Source: Linepithema humile
Lineage: Eukaryota > Arthropoda > Insecta > Hymenoptera > Formicidae
Assembly: GCF_040581485.1 (NCBI RefSeq)
Contig: NC_090133.1
Location: 11,842,001 to 11,906,000 of the forward strand
DNA: 64,000 bases
Direction of reading: 5' to 3'
Under the pieces are notes generated by a model. That model had not been told where the DNA came from. It made no database searches and saw only the letters and a list, made by a program, of their open reading frames with translations. A program made the position numbers and the translations under genes. Below are positions 10,950 through 21,467 of the stretch, piece after piece (positions within the stretch are counted from its first letter, which is position 1; the number at the start of each line of letters is the position of its first letter).

Positions 10950-10985
<36 letters not shown>

Positions 10986-11199
10986 AAAATACATTATATA
11001 TATATATAATTTAATTATTTTATAAATTTTAATTATAATAAATAAAAAAGCCTTACCTTATTTCTATTTTCCTAACCTTATTCTGTCAAAAGTCCCGCGT
11101 AAAGTCCTGCACACAACGTGTGTCGGCACTGCATTTCCATCGCCGCGCAAGCGCAAAGCCACATATACGCTAAGCAACCGGTCCCTAATCGGAACACTG
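10801..11199. mobile_element. Non-autonomous hAT element (399 bp) with 8-bp TSD
   Basis: The ends are CAGTGTTCCAATTAGGGACC and the inverted GGTCCCTAATCGGAACACTG. They are flanked by identical 8-bp CTACAGTG at 10793-10800 and 11200-11207. CAG-type ends with an 8-bp duplication fit the hAT superfamily. The interior is AT-rich with TA microsatellites and no ORF. It sits inside Gypsy-2 integrase and so is younger than that copy. Confidence 0.9.
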
Positions 11200-11251
11200 C
11201 TACAGTGCCACCCTACCACTCTCAAGCAAATCCTGTTGAAAAGGAATCGAG

Positions 11252-12319
11252 GGATAAAGTTCCGAATAGGTGAAACGCCCGATTTTTTTGAAACTGCACT
11301 ATTTTATGTATTTTGGCGCGCTGATTACGAATATGATTATATTATAAGGTCATTTCCAAGGTCAAAACTCCAAAAAAAGTGAAAAAATATCACTTTTTTG
11401 AGATTATTTCGAGAAATATTGATGTAACGAAAAAATGTCTCAAATAAAAGTTGTAGTTCTTGTAAAAATACATTATTTATGTTCTATGCATTTTTTGTGT
11501 AAAACTAATAATTTTCGAGAAAATTGACGTTAAAGATTAAAAACTTTGGTAAACAGGTAGGCCTTAGCTTACATGCGCATGCCGTTTAAGAATGTAGCGG
11601 CGTGTGTGCGTATCCAATTTATGTATATTTATTAAATCTTTGCCTTGCTAAAAATCTAATGAGTCTACAATATACTAAAAATACTAGATACTGAAAAGAT
11701 TAGCAAGACCCCAACGCAAGGTGTGTGCGCGCAGAAAGTTTATATGAATTAAATCTTTGCCTTACTAAAGATATGATGAGTCTACAATATACTAAAAATA
11801 TTTGATACTGAAAAGATTAGCAAGACCCCTACGCAAGGTAGAGAGCATATTGTGTTTGAAAGTTATTTTCAACTTCTATAATAGACACTAGCTATGTAAT
11901 AGACGGGGGGAGAGGCTCCGCCCCTTCCCCCTGCACCCCCCTCCCCGCCTGCGCCCATTTCCCCCTCGGGGGGCTCCGCCCCCCGAACCTCCCGTGTTTC
12001 ATTCTACTTACCAAAGTTTTTAATCTTTAACGTCAATTTTCTCGAAAACTATCAGTTTTACACAAAAAATGCATAGGACATAAATGATGTATTTTTACAA
12101 GAACTACAACTTTTATTTGATACTTGTTTTTGTTACATTAATATTTCTCGAAATAATCTCAAAAAAGTGATATTTTTTCACTTTTTCTGACCTTGTTTTG
12201 ACCTTGAAAATGACCTAGTCGGCGATTTTCATTATCATATTCGTAATCAGCGCGCCAAACTACATAAAATAGTGGAGTTTCAAAACAATCGGGCGTTTCA
12301 CCTATTCGGAACTGCACCC
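11252..12319. mobile_element. 1.07-kb long-TIR element with 8-bp TSD, superfamily unclear
   Basis: Both sides carry GAATCGAG (11244-11251 and 12320-12327), an 8-bp target duplication that restores the Gypsy-2 reading when collapsed. The arms are ~310 bp, near complementary, and start GGATAAAGTTCCGAATAGG (left) and, on the other strand, GGGTGCAGTTCCGAATAGG (right). The centre has two direct repeats and a GC-rich block (about 11905-11995). There is no ORF. GG-type ends and an 8-bp TSD could fit Merlin, a MULE or an atypical hAT; I cannot decide. Confidence 0.85.
11632..11840 (+). repeat. Two direct repeats of ~91 bp at 116-bp spacing
   Basis: TTAAATCTTTGCCTTGCTAA at about 11633 and TTAAATCTTTGCCTTACTAA at about 11749 start two copies that both end in ACGCAAGGT, with about ten differences. 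They lie inside the long-TIR element and may be internal binding-site repeats or a simple duplication. Confidence 0.8.
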
Positions 12320-12865
12320 GAATCGAGTAGTCAAAACTATGATTACGGCATTCTTAAGGCAGGATCATAAGGAATGGGATAGGTATTTGAATGAGTTTCG
12401 TTTCGCGTACAATAGGGCCCACCATCGTTGAAAACATCGCCTACTTTCATGAATTTCGGTAGGAATCCTAACCCGACAAACTCGGTCAGGAAGCGAAACG
12501 AACCGATGAGCGAAGTTGAGGGATCGCGTTCGGAAATATGGAAAGAGCGTATGGAAAAGATGCAGTTATTGCGGACGTGGGTGATCGAGAATTTGGATAC
12601 TGCGCATCAACGACAAGCGAAGTATTATAACCTACGCCACCGCGACGTATAATACGCGATTGGGGTAAAGTTTTGAAGAAACAGTATGTTCTATCCTCGG
12701 CAGCACAACACGTATCGGCGAAATTAGCAACGAAATTCCACAATCCGTTTAACATCGCTTGAATCTTGTCCTCGGTAGTCTATGAATTGCACAACCACGA
12801 AGGTAGGCCGATGGGAAAAGTACACGTGAAAGATCTTAAAAAATATCATGGTGATTCTCCCTGAT

Positions 12866-12971
12866 GAGAGATTAAAAGTATAAAACGGTACGATTATTTA
12901 TGCGCGAAACAGTTCGCCGGGATCAGAAGTTCGGTCGGTTAGGGGCAAGTCAAGAAAACTTGCTGTGTAGT
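12866..12971 (+). other. Gap between Gypsy-2 pol end and the inserted LTRs
   Basis: No gene is visible. Gypsy-2 sequence presumably continues here and again after 15334, with two solo LTRs inserted between. Confidence 0.4.
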
Positions 12972-15334
12972 TGTGTAACGATGCAGCCCGCTGCATCGTT
13001 ACGGCTACGGACCGTCCATCGTCCGTAGCCCACCAAGGGCGCATCGCGCGCCGATAAATTTCCTATCAAAACAGCGGCGGTCAACCGCCGAAAATCCCCC
13101 ACACCCGACCGTTCCGAAATTCCGTTTTGTGGGGGACTCGCCGCCGAAACCGCCGATGCTTGCCGATTCGAAACCATTCGGCCGCCAGCCGGGTATAAAA
13201 GACGCCCGGCTAAACGTCTTCTCACCAGACTCCGTTCGCTGATCGACAGCGAACAACCCTGCTACGAGCGTCCTCGTAGTCCCGACCGAGCATACTCGGA
13301 CTCTACACCTGTGCCAGCACACGAGTATCCTCGTGTACCGCAGAGCGTCCTCGGTATTCTTTGATTCCAGGATACGAATATATTCGTATACCCGCCAAGC
13401 GTACTTGGTTCCTCTAGGCCACCGAACTTTGTATTGCGGGCATTTCCGCATACCTAGCCAGGTCGCTATTCTAAATTCCGTCTTCGTACGAGCGTCCTCG
13501 TACTTCCGCCGAACGTAATCGGCAGCCTAAGTCCGCATACCGCGTTTATTCGCCGGGATTTCATAATTGTAATCCGTCCGGCAGGCAAAACCGCGTCGAC
13601 CAATCCGCGCCGCCGAATAGTCCGCATCGATCTACGATCGAACAGACTCGCGATACTACGAACGCACTCACCGACAAGCGCTCCGTCTTGTACCAACCGT
13701 TGCGACACGATCGCCCGCGCTTGCGCACTCACCGACCGCACCAAGACGCCTCACGTCACACTAAATAATTATTTCGCCGCCGCGCAAATAATTATTTCAT
13801 TATTATTTTCACGTTGCTTTCGCTTTTATTTTGCGCCGCTTTAAAATAATTATTTCACCGTTGCTCAAATGATTTTTTCGCTATTGCCGATACTTCGCGT
13901 TTATTCTCACGTTACTTTCGCATTTATTTTACGCCGCCTTACATAATTATTTCAACCGCCGCTCAAGTAATTATTTTACCAGCAACAATACTTCGCATTT
14001 ATCTTCACGCTACTCTGTATTCATTCCACGCCGCTTTAAAGAACTATTTCGCTATCACTTGTTAATTATTTCACCGATATTTGGCTGTTTTGTATGCTAT
14101 TTCAAATTCATCTTGCACACGCTTCGCATGTATGCACGAGCATTGAAGCAGATCATTCGAAACAAATCATATCAACATCTTTCTCAATAAACGCTGTTTC
14201 ATTATTTTGTTATAAACGAGCATTTGGTTTATTTGACACACCCCCAACCGACCGAACCTGGATTCCGGCGAGCTACTCCGCGTCCGCCGAAGCTCACACG
14301 GTTTCAGTTGTAATAAAAGATAACTTAGTTTATTAAATGACGATGGATGTATGTACAGTGTGGATACGTGTGTATGATTTGTATAAACGTTTGATATAAG
14401 GCGGTGAAATGCGGCGCGAAATGTCTGACGCAAATGGTGACGCTAAAGCGTCGGCGCAAGCGCGTGCGTCGTGGTCGCGACTAGAGCGCTAGACGGCAGG
14501 TGTGTTCGTAGACGCGTGTAAGTCGATTCGGTAATCGATCGGATTGATAGATCACTTTGATGCGCGGATTGGTTCTTCGCAATTGCCTGCCGGATGGAGG
14601 AGCGGTGTTTGAATGGAAGACAAGAGCGAGGATACGCGTATTGCCCGTATCCTGTGGTGGTTTGGATTCAAAGCCGAGTGTTCTCGGTGGTATACGAGGG
14701 CATTCGTATGAAAGAATCGGAACCGAGCATTCTTGGTGGTATACGAAGACGCTCGTATGATTCGGAGACGGTTCCTGGGACCGAGTATGATCGGTGGAAT
14801 ACGAGTATGCTCGTATCGTGCGGAGACGGTTTCTAGAGCCGAGTATGCTCGGCGGAATACAAGTATTCTCGTATCGTGCGGAGACGGTTTCTAGAGCCGA
14901 GTATGCTCGGCTGGATACAAGTATTCTCGTATCGTGCGGAAGCGGTTTTTGGGACCGAGTATGCTCAGTCGGTGCACGAATATGCTTGTGCTCTTGGAGC
15001 TGGTGGACATAAGTTCCGAGTGCTCTCGGCGGACTACGAGCTTACTCGCAGAGGATCGGATGTTCGCTGTCGAGCAGCGAACAGGATCTGGTGTAAAGGC
15101 GTACAGCCGGGCCTCTTTTATACCCGGCTGACGGCCGACTAACTTTGGATCGGGAAGCATCGGCGGTCTAGCCGGTGGGCCCCCACCTGGTAAATTTCAG
15201 AACGGTCGATTGTGGGAGACCGTCCGGCGATTGACTGCCGGTGTTTATGATAAAAATTTATCAGCGCTCGATGCGCCCTTGTTGGCTACGAATGTTCGGT
15301 CCGTAGCCGTAACGATGCATGCTGCATCGTTACA
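12972..15334 (-). mobile_element. Solo LTR, family D, minus orientation, split by LTR A copy 1
   Basis: Excluding the inserted family A LTR (12974-14306 plus its duplicated GTTG), the remainder is a single ~1.03 kb LTR whose minus strand starts TGTAACGATGCAGC at 15334 and ends at 12972. It opens with a palindrome (GTAACGATGCAGC / GCTGCATCGTTAC), has TATAAAAG at about 15115-15122 and then a long array of short hairpins alternating TACGAG-type and CCGAG-type stems (about 15090-14640). The flanks (TAGT / AGTA) do not match exactly, so its own TSD is not demonstrated. Confidence 0.7.
12974..14306 (+). mobile_element. Solo LTR, family A (copy 1), with 4-bp TSD GTTG
   Basis: The element starts TGTAACG, ends GGTTTCA and is flanked by GTTG at 12970-12973 and 14307-14310. 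A 28-bp palindrome opens it. TATAAAAG lies at 13194-13201, and about ten hairpins follow within 300 bp (13234-13523), for example TACGAG-CGTC-CTCGTA. AATAAA occurs at about 14186, close to the end. It sits two bases inside the end of the family D LTR, so it is the younger insertion. It is very similar to copy 2 at 40664-42034. Confidence 0.9.
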
Positions 15335-15360
15335 AGTATACCGAGGAGCCTACAGAAACA

Positions 15361-15728
15361 TGGACTCTCTCTCCCGCGAGTTCCGCAACCAACACGCCAC
15401 CCTCTTACTATTCCTGTCGGAGGCGTATCCCGAAGGTCTCCGGGACTTAAAGCGGGAATTTGCCCGAGTTCGGCTGGGCACAATCGTCGGAGCTGCGGTA
15501 GCCAGACGAGCCCGTCAGCGCGATGCCAGCACACAGATCCACGCGACCACGCGCCGGCGAGGAATCAGTGTGAGCGTGCAAGCGACGATCAAAGTTGCAG
15601 ACAAGGCCACCGACACCGAGTGGGAGGAGCCGGAGGACCTGAGACTCTCGGCAGAGTCTCGTAGGGCCCAGACACATTTTTTGTGTTCTTTTCATTACTT
15701 TCCGTTTTTTTTTGTTTTTTTCGTGTAG
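15361..15728 (+). CDS. Possible third ORF of Gypsy-2, function unknown
   Basis: An ATG at 15361 follows the inserted LTRs and lies between the Gypsy-2 pol end and a candidate LTR, where some gypsy elements carry an extra ORF. The first ~105 residues look like real protein: MDSLSREFRNQHATLLLFLS, an arginine-rich segment AVARRARQRD, then acidic EWEEPEDLRL. The last residues are phenylalanine-rich only because the DNA becomes T-rich (about 15670 on). It has no signal peptide or clear transmembrane segment, so it is not an obvious envelope protein. It could equally be part of an older fragment. Confidence 0.4.
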
Positions 15729-16111
15729 TGCCCGAGAGATCGAATCAATTTTCTTTTTCCCTTTCTTTTTTTTTCGTTTTTTCTCGGTTTTTTTTTTGTT
15801 GATTTATTTAGATTCGTATTTTTTTCTTTCCTTTGGATTAGTGCGCGGTCTACGCCTTCGGTATAAGAAGTTTTTTTTACGGCTCTAGACGAGGCTTTAT
15901 TTTAGCCAGATTAAGTGTTTTTTTGTATTATTGTTTTGTTGTTTTCTGGACATGGCTGTCGTATGTACTGTTACGTTGTTTTTTTTTTGTATTGTTCTAA
16001 TAAATTAGAAGGTGTACTATCCAAAAATGACTCGTTAGAGCGATGTTGATCCTTACCCTTCTTTCGTAGATTTGGGAATCCGAGTACCGTTAGGTTAGTA
16101 GAGATGAGCAG
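15729..16111. other. T-rich noncoding stretch upstream of the candidate LTR
   Basis: Long T-runs on the plus strand and no ORF support. It would be the 3' untranslated part of Gypsy-2 if the LTR call at 16112 is correct. Confidence 0.35.
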
Positions 16112-18177
16112 TGTAATGACCACTCACGGGAAGAGATTTTGATTGTTCGGCTGGCACGGAACTTGCGAAAATTGTGATTTGCTCCGGAAATTTAGACCGG
16201 TACGGTCTCTCTTGGCAGCGGGAGGAGGAGAGGGTTTGCCGTTTCTTGAGCCCGGAGAGCAGGCGGAGCGCAGCAACAAATTTTTCTCCACGTAAAAAGA
16301 GCTACCGAGCGCCGACATCTTTCCGGGTGGTCAATAGTAGGTTGTAAGAATCTGTAATTAATTCGCGTGATTTTTAATATTATATTGATGCTACATCGCA
16401 CGGAAGCAGACGACGCGGAAGATCAACGAATGGTAACGAGGCTACAGCAGGGTAAGGCAGAGGATATTCGAGCGGCCATAGGAAATACAGCAAAACAACG
16501 ATAGATTCCGAGTCTGGACGGAGCAAAAGGATGCCGAAATACACAGGCGGAGGAAGGACTCAACCCGAAGATCAAGACAGTGCCTAATAAGCCGGAGAGC
16601 AGTAGCCCTCGGGAGAGTCTCAATTGCCCCGGCCGCCGTGAGAAACTTCTGGATTTAACGGCGAACCCCGATAGCTTGCGTGGACCCGAGACATTGTAAG
16701 GCGAAGGATGGATGAGGCCCTTGTGACTGTAATTTGATTTTGCGCCAGCATGCGGAGCTCCGAGATGAAACACCACTGTCTAGCGCCTAGAATCACGCGC
16801 GTAAGAACGCACGCTAATTGGTCACGCGATCAGCTTTGCGTACGCAGTCAACGACCGCGCATGCTAATATTGACGCAAAATCAAGTACAATCTTGGGCTC
16901 GTCCTGTTGCGTTCCGACCACCATACCGTATCGACCTATCGCCTCCTGCTCGCCGAGAGAAACGTTAGAAAGAGAAGCTGCGCCATAAGGCAGATCACCG
17001 GTAAGGTTACCACCAGATATTCTTGTATAAAACACGAATTTCGCGAGGATCCGGTGACGTCGCGAGGTCGTCCACTCAGTACTTAGTGGTCTATTTTGGT
17101 AGGCCCCTTCCGGGCCATAGGCCGCGACGAATTGATTAACGCCGACGGCAAGTCCTTTAGTGAGATTTTCGCATTTAGTGAGAGTAAAATCAAACGGTTG
17201 AAATCAAGCGTGCACGTGTATGCCTGGCCCCATGTTGATAGATTAGACGTGAGTGTACCGCGTGCGATACCGGGGAAATCGCCGTCGTGAACGTGATCAG
17301 CTGTTCGTGCCGTCCGTCAATGTAGCGTGTGTATGAGTAAGATAACGCATAAGAATTATTTCGCGTTAGTAAATTTACCGTATCGAGTATGTGCGGAGCC
17401 GAGTACGTGCAATTACGTGTTGTGCTGTCCGTCTCGCTCACGTTAGAATCCGCGTAAATACATTGCGCCCGTTAGTTATTAATTAAAGTCTCATCTGTCT
17501 ATCGCGTTTCTGTGTTTGGTAGTTTCGTTAGATTATAAGTTCCGCGTGCCGATTACTAATCAATTTTCTTTATTTCCTCTGTATTTTAAACAGTTACAAC
17601 TATTATGAAAAATTGCTTCGATTTTTTCTGCTCAAAATTCGCCGTTCGGCATCGGCTCGCTAATTCCGTTTCGTCTAGTTTGTTTCTTTGAGCCGCGTAG
17701 AAATTTGCAACATTCGAACAATAAACGGAAACTTTATTTTCTTTTATCTCGTCGAACATTTCTAATCAATCTGTTCTTCTCTGTTTTATTTTATAAAAGC
17801 TGGTGTATTATTTCTTTGGTGCACTCTGTCGTGTTCGTCTTAACCCCGACTCGTCGCCGTTTCGCGTATCCAGCTCTCCGCCCTGCTCCCCTACCGTTAG
17901 GTTAAACTTGCCGAGCCCGTCGCTGCCGAATCGGACATTTTGGTGCTGTGAGAACTCTGATTTTGCGTTCGGAAAAACTCTGCGTGGAGCGGAGTTGACG
18001 CTTCGGCGTCTGGCGCCCAACTTGGTGTCTCGTTCTCGCATACTTCGACCAATAGCGGCGGTAACTCCTATTACTCCGCGTCCGAACACCAGACGCCTTG
18101 TGTTTTCATTTAGTGGCGTATAGCGCTCATGCGCGAGGCAGCAGGGGTTTTGTCCCTACGGGGAGAAAACCCTCACA
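16112..18177 (+). mobile_element. Possible long LTR of Gypsy-2
   Basis: The block starts TGTAATGACC and ends ACCCTCACA, so it has TG...CA ends with short inverted complementarity. Inside are TATAAAA at about 17023-17029, an initiator-like region after it, and AATAAA at about 17720. It lies in the correct order and orientation after the Gypsy-2 pol end. Many open frames here are GC-rich shadows without domains. No second copy or target duplication is visible in the window, so the limits are tentative. Confidence 0.4.
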
Positions 18178-18329
18178 ATGAATGCCTTTTCATCGACCCA
18201 CGATGTTTTCGCTGCTCGTAGCCGAGCCGGTTGCGCCCTTCCAAGCTCGGGCTACCAGGCTTCAGATGGAGCGGCGACGAAAAACGTTGCAACACATATA
18301 CGTTATAATCAACGAAAACAGAAACGGGT

Positions 18330-19160
18330 ACAAGGATAAAGTTTTGAAGGTCTTCAATATTAAAGTTGATGATGCAGAAGTCTCATGCAACATATTCTCT
18401 TGCTCAAGACAGCCAAAAATGACTCAATTAATTCGGTCTCTAAGGAATTTGATATAATTATTTCGAGCGAACAGTGGAAGAATATTATGCCTGTACGAAG
18501 ACTTTATAGCAAAAGATTTAAATATGTTTTGCAAAGCGGCTGGACAGACGTCATAGCAGAGAAATAGGACTTTAATCCGAATTTTAATATTTCAATTTCG
18601 ATATTTTCGGGATTAGGGATAACAATCCCGATTTCGGGATCGGGATTTTCTAAAAAAGTAAAGTAGCTTTGTAAAGAAAATGCCCGTAATTTGTTAAAAA
18701 GGTCCATTATTTATTAACCTGAAATAAACAAAAGTCATACTAATATAACATAAACATATAAAGTATAATCAAACAAAGTAATATTAATATCACAAGCCTC
18801 TATTCTTTGGCAAAAGAAACATAGTTTCACAAAAACGTACAAATAATCAAATAAAAGTCGAAGGAATATAAGAAATGTTTATGTCTCATCGTAAAAATTT
18901 TACGACGATTTTTTTTTGTTTTTACTAGTGCGGTAAATTCAAATTTAGATGACCAATTACTGTATGTATTTACTAATCCCGATCCCGAGGCACGCTTAAA
19001 ATCAGTCGGGATTCCGAGACTTCGGGACCCCGAAATATCGGGATTGGAAACCTACAGAGAAAGCATGGCAACAACAAAAGTTCAGTTGCACTATATCATT
19101 TAAGAAGCACGATGCACAGTGGGGGAAATTTGAAAATGTCGGCCAAAAATATACTTTGTG
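18330..19160 (+). pseudogene. Fragment of an unrecognised protein gene, cut by a hAT MITE
   Basis: Coding-like text SEQWKNIMPVRRLYSKRFKYVL... WTDVIAEK (to 18564) continues after the MITE at 19063 as AWQQQKFSCTISFKKHDAQW until a stop at about 19158. The fact that the frame resumes exactly across the 8-bp target duplication argues that this was once translated. Upstream text (18330-18450) is in a different frame. I do not recognise the family. It could be a TE-encoded protein or a retained host exon. Confidence 0.5.
18565..19054. mobile_element. Non-autonomous hAT element (490 bp) with 8-bp TSD
   Basis: CAGAGAAA occurs at 18557-18564 and again at 19055-19062. The ends are TAGGACTTTAATCCGA and, on the other strand, TAGGTTTCCAATCCCGA, imperfect inverted repeats of the hAT kind. 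Subterminal sequence repeats the motif ATCCCGA/TCGGGAT many times on both sides, as expected for transposase-binding clusters. There is no ORF. Confidence 0.85.
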
Positions 19161-19475
19161 AAATATTTTTTTATACTAAAATAAACTACATAATCTTTTT
19201 CAGAATAAGTCAAAGCACTTAGAAACATTTATATGAATAAGATAATTGCAAAGTTAAGTGTGATTTGGCTTCCTTAAAAAGTAATTAACTTTTATCAATT
19301 CTAAAGGAAATATATTTAGTCAATTTGAAATATTAATAAAAAAGAAGTATTTATCACAATTCGTTTTGTAAAAAGCCATTTTATACATATTATTATTATA
19401 TGTAGAACACACAATAAAAAATTGAAGCATGATTACATTTCTATTTGTTAAACTTTATCAAAATAAACCGGTAAT
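19161..19475. other. AT-rich DNA before the piggyBac element
   Basis: I see no gene, repeat or motif here. Confidence 0.4.
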
Positions 19476-19494
19476 TTAACCCTTTGGCCTACAA

Positions 19495-19648
19495 CCACGA
19501 GTGAGACTCGTGGTAAGGAATTTGGTCCCTAAGCAATAAGCACGAGTCTGACTCGTGGTACTTTGTTCGGGCCAAACGTAAACATGACGAGCCTAGCTCG
19601 TGGTATGTCATTCGGGACAAACGAGAACAATACGAGTCTGACTCGTGG
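19495..19648. repeat. Four 19-bp interrupted palindromes at exact 45-bp spacing
   Basis: The copies are CCACGAGTGAGACTCGTGG (19495), GCACGAGTCTGACTCGTGG (19540), TGACGAGCCTAGCTCGTGG (19585) and ATACGAGTCTGACTCGTGG (19630). Spacing is exactly 45 bp each time, while the sequence between them differs more, although traces of similarity (TTCGGGACAAACG) show a tandem origin. In copy 3 both arms changed together (CGAGC/GCTCG), which keeps the pairing. They are likely subterminal binding sites for the transposase. Confidence 0.9.
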
Positions 19649-19756
19649 CTCAACTGTTATCGATAATCTCTTACTATAGTTAAGTGTAAACTTTCGTTGC
19701 GTTCACACGTTTCGGTTATAATTCTCTAAAAGAATTAAACAACCCTTATACCTATC

Positions 19757-21467
19757 ATGTCAGCAAAAAGAAAATCTAATATTGATGATAGTGGCGAGAA
19801 GTGTGGTATTATTGCGGATAGTGATTCGGTAGATCCTTTTAATAATGATAGTGAGGACAGCGATATTGTGTTTCCTGTACAAAAACGTCTAAGAAAATTA
19901 ATAATTGAAGATGACACCGATGATGAAGACAGTATTAATCATCAATTATCGAAGCAATGGTTTTGGAAAGAAGAAAATAACAAGCCAAAAATTTGGGAGT
20001 ATACGCAGACTCCTGGCATAAGAGCAGCAATTTTAGATCAGTTAGGTGGAAGTAAAAGAGAGTTAGACTTTTTTTATATAATGTTTGACAATATGTTTTG
20101 GGATAATATTGTCCAGGAAACGAATCGATACGCAGAACAAACAATAATCAATGAACATAAAAGAAAGAATAATTGATGAAACTTGGATCCCAGTAGATTG
20201 CAATGAAATTAAAATATACTTTGCATTATGCATAATCATGGCTCAAGTAAAAAAACCAAAAATTCAGATGAACTGGTCTAAAAGAGCCATTATAGAAATA
20301 CCCATATTTAGGAAAACTATGCCACTGAAAAGATTTTTGCAAATTACTAGGTTTTTCCACTTTGCAAATAACGATATGATTGACAAGAGGGATAAATTAT
20401 GTAAAGTCACACCTGTGATAAACTATTTTAATAAAAGATTCAAAGAAATATATGTAATGGAAGAGAATATCGCGATCGATGAATCATTGATGAAATTTAA
20501 GGGACGCATGTCTTATAGACAATTTAATCCCTCGAAGAGGGCGAGATTTGGGATCAAATTTTATAAACTGTGCGAGTCAGCATCGGGCTACTGCTATAAT
20601 TTTAAAATATATTCAGGAAATGATAAAACAGATCTTGATTACAGTGCATCTGAAACTGTTGTGATGGAGTTATTGAAGTCAATACTAAATAAAGGACACA
20701 CGTTATATATAGATAATTGGTATTCTTCGCCGAAATTGTTTTTAACTTTAGTTGAAAATGGAACAAATGTTCTTGGGACAGTACGTTGCAATAGAAAAAA
20801 TATGCCGGGAGATTTTGTTAAAACAAAATTAAAAAAAGGGGAATGCATAATAAGAAGCTGCAATGGCATATTAGCGTTGAAGTGGAAGGATAAACGAGAC
20901 GTCCATATTATTTCTACAAAGCACGAAAGTGCAGAAATGACTGAACAAAACGGAAATCAACTAAACCCTACTTTCAAGCCAAAATGTATTGTTGATTACA
21001 ACAGGGGAATGATTGGTGTTGATCGCCAGGATCAGGTATTAGCGAGTTTCCCTGTTATGAGGAAATTCTTGAAGGGGTACCGAAAAATCTTTTTTTACAT
21101 ATTTGATATGGCACTTTTTAATTCATATATTCTGTACAACAAAAACAGTATGAAAAAGAAACAGAATTACAGCGAGTATAGACTTCGAATAGCCGAAGCA
21201 TTATTACAAAACGCGCCGTCACAAGATTATAAAAGACGAGGTCCATTACCGAACGGAGATATACCAATGAGACTACACGCGCAACATTGGGGTCACTTTC
21301 CGAAACATATAGATCCCACGCCATTAAAAAAAAATCCAACAAGAGCTTGCAAAGTATGTTCAAAAAATAAGAAAAGAAGTGAAACGACGTGGGAATGTAA
21401 AAACTGTCGAGTTGCGTTACATGTACCTTATTGTTTCGAAAGATATCACACAGTTGAAGATTACTAA
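19757..21467 (+). pseudogene. piggyBac transposase with one frameshift
   Basis: The ATG at 19757 starts an acidic N-terminal part (DSEDSDIVFP, DDTDDEDS). The catalytic domain runs from about 20150. The three catalytic Asp sites are present: AIDESL, YIDNWYSSP and GVDRQDQ. The C-terminus has the cysteine-rich zinc domain CKVCSKNKKRSETTWECKNC...VPYC. Length is about 570 residues, normal for the family. A single shift near 20150-20176 moves the reading to another frame; apart from it I see no stop codon. The enzyme cuts and pastes at TTAA. The copy looks young, and the shift could be real or a sequencing error. Confidence 0.9.

Larger units (their letters stand above)
10666..12865 (+). pseudogene. 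Gypsy-2 integrase and pol C-terminus, interrupted twice
   Basis: Three coding pieces join into one Ty3/gypsy pol tail. 10666-10800 has ILIDNGTEF (second catalytic Asp). 11208-11251 has PPYHSQANPVE (catalytic Glu). 12328-12865 has VVKTMITAFLRQDHKEWD, LNEFRFAYN, YYNLRHRDV and near the end GRPMGKVHVKDLKKYHGD. The gaps are a hAT MITE and a long-TIR element, each with an 8-bp target duplication, so the coding text is continuous when they are ignored. Small frameshifts occur in the last piece (about 12420 and 12650). The upstream integrase zinc finger, first Asp, RT and protease are absent. Confidence 0.85.

Noticed and set aside
13005..13744. Several arginine-rich ORFs within LTR A (also 40756-41432)
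   Set aside because: They lie in the hairpin array and GC-rich leader, change between copies and have no domain; they are shadows of structure.
15840..16110. T-rich tract as a poly(A) tail of a retrotransposed copy in minus orientation
   Set aside because: The T-runs are scattered over 300 bp and interrupted; no LINE or processed gene adjoins.
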